Origin: an uncultured Bacteroidota bacterium
GTDB taxonomy: Bacteria; Bacteroidota; Bacteroidia; Chitinophagales; Chitinophagaceae
DNA: 62,271 nucleotides
Reading direction: 5' to 3'
Assembly (NCBI GenBank): GCA_903903635.1
Contig: CAIUZK010000264.1
Location: 1 to 62,271 of the forward strand
In this document: piece by piece, positions 36,705-44,038 of the stretch
How the letters are laid out: every line of letters begins with the position of its first letter
How positions within the stretch are numbered: position 1 is the first letter of the stretch
The notes under the pieces: generated by a model
Database searches by the model: none
The model's input: only the letters and a program-made list of their open reading frames with translations
What the model was told of the DNA's origin: nothing
Program-made: the position numbers and the translations under genes

Positions 36705-37529
36705 ATGAAAAAAGTCCTGCTTGCATTCGACGGCTGTCATTTCAGTAATGGTGTTTTTGAATTTGTGAAAAACATGAATCAAAATCAGAAGGTCCTTGCT
36801 ATTGGAATGTTTCTGCCATCTATCGATTATGTTGAATTACTTTACTCATTTGGTGGTGTTCCTGCCGGGCCGGTTTACGTTTCCGAAAACATTGTAACTG
36901 ATGAAGAGTCACTAAAACAAAACATTTTACATTTCGAAAAATTGTGTGCCGAAAATGGGATCAAATACCAGGTGCATAAAGATTTCAGCAAACATATAGT
37001 AACCAGTATTTGTGAAGAAACCAGATTTGCTGATTTGCTGGTTTTAAGCGCCGATACATTTTACGAGAACCTGGGTGAAGACTCACAGGATGATTATTTA
37101 GCCAATGTCCTTCATAAGACTGAATGCCCTGTTGTTCTGGTTAATGAAAAATATAAAGCTCCTGAGAATATCATTATGGCCTATGATGGCAGCGAGCAAT
37201 CAGTTTTTGCCATTAAGCAGTTTAGCAATTTGCTGCCTGAGTATGTTAACAACAACATCTTAATTGCTTATTTCGATTCGGGGAAAGGTGGTGTACCTGA
37301 GAAACAGGAGATAGAAGAGTACTTAGCTTTAAGTTATAGCAAACTGGCTGTACTCAAATTAAAGATAAACATCAAAAAAGATCTGGAACAATGGCTGGAA
37401 CTAAATGGCAATACAATGGTTGTTGCCGGGGCTTTCGGACGCTCGCTGATTTCTGAATTATTCAAAAAGAGTTTCATTTACGAGGTAATCAGACAACACA
37501 ATATACCCATCTTTATAGCACATAAATAG
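36705..37529 (+). CDS. Double universal stress protein (UspA x2)
   Basis: A 274-residue cytoplasmic protein with two Usp domains (about 1-150 and 151-274). Each begins with the strand-loop 'KKVLLAFDG' and 'ENIIMAYDGS'. The second domain's nucleotide loop reads 'MVVAGAFGRSLISELFKKS', matching G-x2-G-x9-G-S/T only in part; the first is degenerate. Tandem Usp proteins help cells through oxygen limitation, starvation or oxidative stress. The patatin gene begins seven bases downstream, so the two are one unit, divergent from the metallo-hydrolase/CoA-transferase operon. Confidence 0.85.
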   Translation: MKKVLLAFDGCHFSNGVFEFVKNMNQNQKVLAIGMFLPSIDYVELLYSFGGVPAGPVYVSENIVTDEESLKQNILHFEKLCAENGIKYQVHKDFSKHIVTSICEETRFADLLVLSADTFYENLGEDSQDDYLANVLHKTECPVVLVNEKYKAPENIIMAYDGSEQSVFAIKQFSNLLPEYVNNNILIAYFDSGKGGVPEKQEIEEYLALSYSKLAVLKLKINIKKDLEQWLELNGNTMVVAGAFGRSLISELFKKSFIYEVIRQHNIPIFIAHK

Positions 37530-37536
37530 TTGCCAA

Positions 37537-38310
37537 ATGAAAAAAACGGTAGGTTTGGTTTTATCAGGTGGTGGAGCAAGAGGAGCCGCGCATATTGGTG
37601 TGTTGCAGGCATTGAGAGAATTGGATATACCGGTTGCGGCAATATCCGGGGTTAGTGCAGGCTCTGTTATTGGTGCGCTCTATGCGGCAGGTTTGTCCCC
37701 TGAAAAAATCCTTCATGAATTAAAAGAGCTTTCTTACTTCAGTGTTTCCGATTTTACATGGAAATCCAGTGGACTTTTCTCCATGTCTGGTTTGCGAAAT
37801 AAACTGGAAGAATTGATTGGCAGCGATAGTTTTGAACACCTTCAAATCCCTCTGTTTGTTGCTGCCACCGATATCTCCAGGGGGAAAACCATAACCTTTT
37901 CTTCCGGAAGTCTATTTGATGTAATTGTAGCTTCATCATCTGTCCCTTTGGTTTTCGAACAGGTCGATTTTCAGGGGTATCAGCTTATGGACGGAGGTAT
38001 TATTAACAATTTCCCCGTGGAACCTTTGTCAGGCAAATATGATTTGCTGCTTGGCTCTTATGTAAATAAACTATTTGATGGCACTGTTCTTCAAAAACAT
38101 GACAAAATATCTCTTATAGATTATTGCTTCCATTTAGGTATTTACGAAGGCGTTTTACAAAGGTCTTTGCTTTGCGATGCCTATTTTGAACCTTTCCTCG
38201 CAGGATTTGGCATGTTCGATATGAAAAAAGCCGACCAGATTTTTGAAATTGGTTTTAAGACGGTAATGGATCAGAAAGAGAAGTTACAAGTTCTGTTTCA
38301 AAACAAATAA
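37537..38310 (+). CDS. Patatin-like phospholipase (RssA/NTE type)
   Basis: A 257-residue cytoplasmic or membrane-peripheral lipase. The glycine-rich oxyanion loop is 'LSGGGARGAAHIG' (9-21), the nucleophile is S40 in GVSAG, and the second catalytic residue is D152 in MDGG. These are the complete patatin dyad motifs. Its size matches RssA-like bacterial members. It should cleave acyl chains from phospholipids. It follows the Usp gene by seven bases. The end of the unit is near a small hairpin at 38382-38402. Confidence 0.87.
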   Translation: MKKTVGLVLSGGGARGAAHIGVLQALRELDIPVAAISGVSAGSVIGALYAAGLSPEKILHELKELSYFSVSDFTWKSSGLFSMSGLRNKLEELIGSDSFEHLQIPLFVAATDISRGKTITFSSGSLFDVIVASSSVPLVFEQVDFQGYQLMDGGIINNFPVEPLSGKYDLLLGSYVNKLFDGTVLQKHDKISLIDYCFHLGIYEGVLQRSLLCDAYFEPFLAGFGMFDMKKADQIFEIGFKTVMDQKEKLQVLFQNK

Positions 38311-38381
38311 TTTAAGGAGTGGTCTGTAAGTATGTAGATGATTCTATCAGACAATATTTCAACCCACCCCAAACTCATAAA

Positions 38382-38402
38382 TATTCCCAATACAAGGGAA
38401 TA
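38382..38402 (+). terminator. Terminator-like hairpin after the patatin gene
   Basis: A perfect 7-bp stem, TATTCCC / GGGAATA, with a 7-base loop, followed by CTTTATTTATTG. It is 72 bases after the patatin stop. The stem is short, so termination is only moderately supported. Confidence 0.45.
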
Positions 38403-38618
38403 CTTTATTTATTGTATTGAATAAAATAGCAATCAACGATCCGTAAAAGAATCAAAAGAATTCAATGAATCATCAATCAGATTATCTGAATTCAAAAATC
38501 CTCTCTTCTTTAAAAACGCGATACAGAAAAACAAAAATTTCATATTGCTGATGTGTTGTATGGATTAATAAGATTTCATACAGCAATTTTACAGCCCATT
38601 ATCCCGGTCGCCAAAAAT

Positions 38619-38652
38619 AGTTTCTAAACGGTCGAAAAAGTTTCTAAACGGT
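38619..38652. promoter_or_regulatory. 14-base direct repeat with 20-base period
   Basis: AGTTTCTAAACGGT occurs at 38619-38632 and again, identical, at 38639-38652. The 20-base period puts both copies on nearly the same DNA face. It lies about 320 bases before the first adhesin gene. Response regulators of the LytTR type bind direct repeats at a similar period, but the binding protein is unknown. Confidence 0.5.
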
Positions 38653-38970
38653 AGATTTTCCTTCAAAACTTGCGCATAAATCCGGGTTACGCACAATCGT
38701 TGATCTGTTTTTCGAATTGTTTGATAACCATTTAAAATGGATGTGCAGCCATTTTATGATGCTATTGATATCGCTATTAAGTTAGGAACCGGTAAATACC
38801 TGAAAAAACTAACAAACAGTTTTATTTTTAGAAATTAATAGGTATTTTTACTAGGATAAAATCATACCAATACCTGGAATAATGCCTGATACGAATTAAC
38901 CTATTACTTAACATTCAACGAAGTCACCAAATATCAGATAGATCACCTACCCTGGCATAAAATGTAAAAT

Positions 38971-41900
38971 ATGCAACTATTCACCCGAACCTTATTCTTT
39001 TTAGCTTACCTACTTATCTCATCCGGCTTTGTATCCGCACAGGTTATTGCAGGATTCAATGCAACGCCAATTGCCGGCTGCGCACCGCTGATTGTAACTT
39101 TTACCAATACTACCACACCATCTATTGGCACTACTTATGTGTGGAATCTTGGTAATGGAACCGGCATAATTACCCTTACCAATCCGGGCACTACTTATGT
39201 TACTGCTGGTACCTATACGGTTACCCTTACAGCCACCAACGGTACTTTTACCAATACCAAAACTAAAGTTATTACGGTCTACCCCGCTCCCATCGTTCAT
39301 TTTATCGAAAGCGATACAGCAGTTTGCCCGAATGTACCTGTCACTTTCACCAGTACATCAACAGCAGGTGTACCCGGACCAGTTTCCTATCTATGGTCTT
39401 TTGGCGATGGTTATTCGGCTACTACCGGCACTGTTGCACACTCTTTCGGACTTCCCGGGCACTTCAATGTTTCGCTGAATGTTACTAATGCCGACAGTTG
39501 CTCTTCAATACTCACCGTACCTTCATTTATTCATATACTTACACCTCCGGCAGCAACATTTTCAGCCAGCCAGACTCACTTATGCAACCCTCCGGATAAT
39601 GCAATATTCTCCAGCATTGTTTCCGGCGCAGGACCTTTTACCTATCTCTGGTCCTTCGGTGATGGCAGCGCCGGCTCTGTGGCAGCTAACCCCATTCATC
39701 TTTATACCGCTTTGGGCACATACGGGGTAGGCTTAAAAGTCACTGATAGCCGCACTTGCATTGATAGTATTTTTGCTCCCGGCTATATCTTCGAAAATAG
39801 CTTCCTTGCATCATTTGCCCATCCCGACAGCGCTTGTTTGAATGTTCCGGTTACCTTCACTAATACCAGCCCCCCATTTGTATCCTGTAAATGGTTTTTG
39901 GGTGATGGTGACACCAGCACCAGCATAAATGTTACCAAAACCTACCATGCCCCTGGAAATTATCTTGTCTCATTGGTGATTTTTAATGCCTATTGTAATG
40001 ACACAATTAAACACCTCATATATATACAGGACCCCGTATCTACTTTTACCGTTACGCCTGCTATCCCATGCCCTGCTCCTGTCACGGTAAGTTTTGCTGC
40101 AACTTGTGCTCCCGGCTCATTTGTATTATGGCATTTCGGGGATAGCTTATCGGGTACAGGAAAAATTACAGCCCACACTTACCTGGACAAAATGTTCGAT
40201 TCCGTTCATATGTTCGTCACAACAACTGTCGGCTGTAAAGACACTGTTGTTCAGCAGTATATAGTCTATGACTTCTTTTTTGCCTTTACAGTTCCATTTG
40301 TTACTTCAAAAAACGGCTGCGCCCCGCACACTATCCATTACCTGACTTATCCAGCCACCACTTATCCTCCTCCTTTGGGTGGTGGCTATCCGGCAATTTA
40401 TACCTACGTTTGGGATTGGGGTGATGGGTCGCCGGCACAAACAGTCGTAGGTTCTACCATTTCTCCCGATCACACCTACACAGCAGTTGGCGTTTATCCG
40501 GTTAAAATCAGCTTATCTACATCAAATGGCTGCTCATTTGTGTACTACGACACAGTTAGCATAGGCGCTAAACCTAATGTAATATTTAGCGCTACTCCCC
40601 TGCATACTTGTTACAATCGCAACGAAATAAAATTCACAAGATCATTAATTTCAGGTAGCGCCGATGATTACTGGTGGCTGTTTGGCGAAGGTATCTATTC
40701 CGGTGGTTTTGATGACACAGCCAAAGCTCCGACATGGTCTTTATATCATCATTTTGATTTACCGGGAATCTTTTCAGATACAGTAATAGCTTATTCGGGC
40801 GGATGCCCGGATACCTTTATTCGTCATAATTATATAATTATCGATTCCCCGATGGCCAAGGCATACCCGCATGTCTTGTGTAATCCGGTCAACACTGTAC
40901 AGTTTGCCGACAGTTCAATGGGAGCTGATACACGCATCTGGCTTTTTGGAGACGGAACCACTTCTACCGTGACCCACCCTGTTCATACCTATCCCGCGGC
41001 AATGATTTATCCGGTCAAATTAACGACCTACAACATTGCCAGCGGTTGCAGAGATACTTTTTCATTTTATGTCAATCTCACCCATCCCACCGTTTCTTTT
41101 TCTTCTCCCGATACAAATATATGCCGTGATGGCCAGGCTGTTTTTTCATCTACTGTATCAGGTGGTTTCAGTCCCTACTATCAATGGATAGCTGGCGGTA
41201 GCGGTTACGGTGCTGCCAATGCATATTTTACAGATACCTTCCATAATACAGGGCTGTATACTATAAAACTGGTGGTATTTGATCAGAATTTTTGCCCCGA
41301 TACATTTACACGTATCAACTACATTCATGTTGCCAAACCTGTAGCCCATTATTCAGTAACACCGCCTGCAGTCTGCTGGCCGCTTCCTGCCAACTACCTT
41401 GATGCAAGCACCGACCTTACCGGCACATATATCACCAACCACAACTGGACCTTTGGCGATGGAACCACAACGTCTGTCGGTACACCTGCTGTTAGCCATA
41501 TATTCACTGCCACAGGTAATTATACTACCACTGAGATTGTTACTGATAATTATGGATGTAAGGATACGGTTACGCATTCCTTTGTAAATGTGTACCGGCC
41601 CATTGCCGGTTTCAACGCCAGCCGAACAGCGGTGTGTGCCTGGGACACAATCAGATTCAACAATACCTCAAGCGCCGGGGTCACCAATTTCTGGACATTT
41701 GGCGATGGACAGACATCCACCTTACCCAATCCTGTTCATTATTATTCAGTTTCGGGAGTTTACACTGTCCGGCTTGTCATTACCGATGCTCATGTTTGTC
41801 ATGACACCGCTACACATGTGAGTTATATTACCGTTTCCAGCCCAGTTGCATCCTTTACTATGAGTGATTCAATAGCTATCTGCCCCCCACTCTCCGTCAA

Positions 41901-44010
41901 CTTTACTAATACCAGTACAGGCAGCGTAAGTAGCTACTGGAATCTGGGCAATAGCGCCTATTCAATTGCAACAAATCCTAACAACCTTTATACAACTCCG
42001 GGTTATGATACGGTGATACTTATTGTTACCAATTCATCAGGTTGCAAAGACACTGCCATAGCCCATATCAAAGTATATGGTTATGCCGGATCTTTTAGCT
42101 ATAGCCACGATACCGGATGTACCCCGTTAACCGTTTACTTCAATGCCGATCTCAGTAATATTTCCCTTGCTTCGAGTATAACATGGGACTTTTCCGATGG
42201 CATCCTGGTATCATCGGCTATAGATACCATTTCCCATACTTATCTTCATGCTGGTGGATTTATCCCAAAACTGATCATTACCGATCATGCCGGATGTATC
42301 AATACCAACCTTGGCATCGATACAATTAAAGCCAATGCTATTATTCCCGGCTTCACCGCCACCCCAAATCCGGTTTGCCTCAACGACACCCTGTTTTTAA
42401 CCGATACTTCATCCTCTTACTGGTCTCATATTATTAGTTGGGCATGGACGCATTCCGGCCTGACTGATTCCATTGCTGCACCCCTGATATCATTCAGTGT
42501 AACAGGAACCCATACAGTTGCACTCCATGTCAGAGATGCCTGGGGCTGCACTGCCGATACATCAAAATCCGTATCTGTATATGCGCTGCCCCCCATCCAT
42601 AGCCTCCCTGATTCAGTTATCTGCGCAGGCAGAAAGACCACCCTCTCAGATTCAACTTCAGGTGGTATCTGGAGCATCGATAGCCCAACTATTGCAACAA
42701 TAATTGCAAGTACTGGTATACTTACAGGCCTTACTGCCGGAATTGTAAAAATAACGTACACACTAAATCCGGGTTGTGCCGTCACAACTTTGGTTACCGT
42801 AAATGCCGTTCCGGATCCGGGAATCATTACAGGCAATACCAATGTTTGTAAGGGTTCTTCTTCCCAGCTAACGGATACAGTACCTGGAGGCGTATGGTCA
42901 TGCAGTAACAATCTTGCAACTATCTCATCAACAGGTATTTTAACGGGTATAGCTCCGGGATTGGATACAGTGAAATATACGGTTACCAATATCAATTGCG
43001 ACTCCTCGGCACAAATAGAAATAAAGATCAATCCCCTGCCCGATTCAGGTATTATTTCCGGTCAGAATGAAATATGCAGGGATGCGATCATTAAATTCAC
43101 TGAAAATATAAATGGAGGGAAATGGACCAGTTCCGATACATCTGTTGCCACAATTGACAGTATAACCGGAACCACTAAAGGTATTCACCTGGGCTCAACA
43201 ACCATAAAGTATACTACTCCACCCGATTTGAACGGATGTATAAATTCCGCCACCTTTATTTTATCTGTGATCAATACAGACTTTACTGCTAATGGCACCA
43301 TCAATGATGCACGCTGCTATAACGACAGCAATGGCAGTATTACAGTAAACATATCCGGAGGCAGCCCTCCATTCAAATACCTTTGGTCAACTGGCGATAG
43401 TTCTTCCACCATTTCAGGATTAGACACAGGTATATATATTCTTCACATTACCGAACTAACCAAACAATGCAACCTGATAGATTCTTTTATAATCGCACAA
43501 CCTGATACTATTAATATCGTGGCAGAGATTAAAGAAGACATTTGCCGTCAGGGAAAAGGCAGCATTTTCACAACTATAACCGGCGGTACTCCAACTTATA
43601 ATTATTCATGGTCTAACCTGTCGGTAGGGCCAAACATTGAAAATCTGGTAACAGGTAATTACCTGCTTTCGGTAACTGATAAAAATGGTTGTAATAAAAA
43701 AACTGCATTCAATGTACCCGACACCTGTAACGATATAATTATTTACAATGCTGTTAGCCCAAATGGTGATGGCATCAACGATACATGGATCATTATTGGC
43801 TTACAACTTTACCCTAACAATACTGTTCAGGTATTCGATAAATGGGGTGATGAAGTGTTTTCTGCTTCAAACTATCAGAATGATTGGGCAGGTACCGGAA
43901 AGAACGGATTGCTGCCTGATGGCACTTACTACTACCTGGTAAAACCCAACACTCCCGGCGCACCCGATGTAAAAGAAAGTTATACCGGCAGCTTATTAAT
44001 TAAAAGATAA
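38971..44010 (+). CDS. T9SS type B adhesin: PKD, Ig-like and SprB repeats
   Basis: 1679 residues with signal peptide 'MQLFTRTLFFLAYLLISSGFVSAQ'. I count about 14 PKD-like domains of 75-100 residues ('YLWSFGDG', 'HTY...G.Y.V.L.V....C.DT'), with the fourteenth near residue 1120-1200. Then come three Ig-like repeats of the same family as the giant protein, two SprB-type repeats ('CYNDSNGSITVNISGGSPPF') and the gliding-motility C-terminal (CHU_C, type B) domain: 'VSPNGDGINDTWII', 'VFDKWGDEVF', 'LPDGTYYYLVK'. It should be exported by T9SS and stay on the cell surface as an adhesin. The next gene starts 28 bases downstream in an apparent operon with PorP/SprF and OmpA proteins. Confidence 0.88.
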   Translation: MQLFTRTLFFLAYLLISSGFVSAQVIAGFNATPIAGCAPLIVTFTNTTTPSIGTTYVWNLGNGTGIITLTNPGTTYVTAGTYTVTLTATNGTFTNTKTKVITVYPAPIVHFIESDTAVCPNVPVTFTSTSTAGVPGPVSYLWSFGDGYSATTGTVAHSFGLPGHFNVSLNVTNADSCSSILTVPSFIHILTPPAATFSASQTHLCNPPDNAIFSSIVSGAGPFTYLWSFGDGSAGSVAANPIHLYTALGTYGVGLKVTDSRTCIDSIFAPGYIFENSFLASFAHPDSACLNVPVTFTNTSPPFVSCKWFLGDGDTSTSINVTKTYHAPGNYLVSLVIFNAYCNDTIKHLIYIQDPVSTFTVTPAIPCPAPVTVSFAATCAPGSFVLWHFGDSLSGTGKITAHTYLDKMFDSVHMFVTTTVGCKDTVVQQYIVYDFFFAFTVPFVTSKNGCAPHTIHYLTYPATTYPPPLGGGYPAIYTYVWDWGDGSPAQTVVGSTISPDHTYTAVGVYPVKISLSTSNGCSFVYYDTVSIGAKPNVIFSATPLHTCYNRNEIKFTRSLISGSADDYWWLFGEGIYSGGFDDTAKAPTWSLYHHFDLPGIFSDTVIAYSGGCPDTFIRHNYIIIDSPMAKAYPHVLCNPVNTVQFADSSMGADTRIWLFGDGTTSTVTHPVHTYPAAMIYPVKLTTYNIASGCRDTFSFYVNLTHPTVSFSSPDTNICRDGQAVFSSTVSGGFSPYYQWIAGGSGYGAANAYFTDTFHNTGLYTIKLVVFDQNFCPDTFTRINYIHVAKPVAHYSVTPPAVCWPLPANYLDASTDLTGTYITNHNWTFGDGTTTSVGTPAVSHIFTATGNYTTTEIVTDNYGCKDTVTHSFVNVYRPIAGFNASRTAVCAWDTIRFNNTSSAGVTNFWTFGDGQTSTLPNPVHYYSVSGVYTVRLVITDAHVCHDTATHVSYITVSSPVASFTMSDSIAICPPLSVNFTNTSTGSVSSYWNLGNSAYSIATNPNNLYTTPGYDTVILIVTNSSGCKDTAIAHIKVYGYAGSFSYSHDTGCTPLTVYFNADLSNISLASSITWDFSDGILVSSAIDTISHTYLHAGGFIPKLIITDHAGCINTNLGIDTIKANAIIPGFTATPNPVCLNDTLFLTDTSSSYWSHIISWAWTHSGLTDSIAAPLISFSVTGTHTVALHVRDAWGCTADTSKSVSVYALPPIHSLPDSVICAGRKTTLSDSTSGGIWSIDSPTIATIIASTGILTGLTAGIVKITYTLNPGCAVTTLVTVNAVPDPGIITGNTNVCKGSSSQLTDTVPGGVWSCSNNLATISSTGILTGIAPGLDTVKYTVTNINCDSSAQIEIKINPLPDSGIISGQNEICRDAIIKFTENINGGKWTSSDTSVATIDSITGTTKGIHLGSTTIKYTTPPDLNGCINSATFILSVINTDFTANGTINDARCYNDSNGSITVNISGGSPPFKYLWSTGDSSSTISGLDTGIYILHITELTKQCNLIDSFIIAQPDTINIVAEIKEDICRQGKGSIFTTITGGTPTYNYSWSNLSVGPNIENLVTGNYLLSVTDKNGCNKKTAFNVPDTCNDIIIYNAVSPNGDGINDTWIIIGLQLYPNNTVQVFDKWGDEVFSASNYQNDWAGTGKNGLLPDGTYYYLVKPNTPGAPDVKESYTGSLLIKR

Positions 44011-44038
44011 ATTAGTAACTTTATTAAAACATCTACTC

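Larger units (their letters stand above)
38311..38970. other. 660-base non-coding interval before the adhesin operon
   Basis: No open frame in this stretch looks coding. It is AT-rich and holds two structured elements described separately: a hairpin at 38382-38402 and a 14-base direct repeat at 38619-38652. A further 7-bp inverted pair GAATTCA / TGAATTC lies around 38459-38495. The length is unusual for this compact region and suggests extended regulation of the surface operon. Confidence 0.5.
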
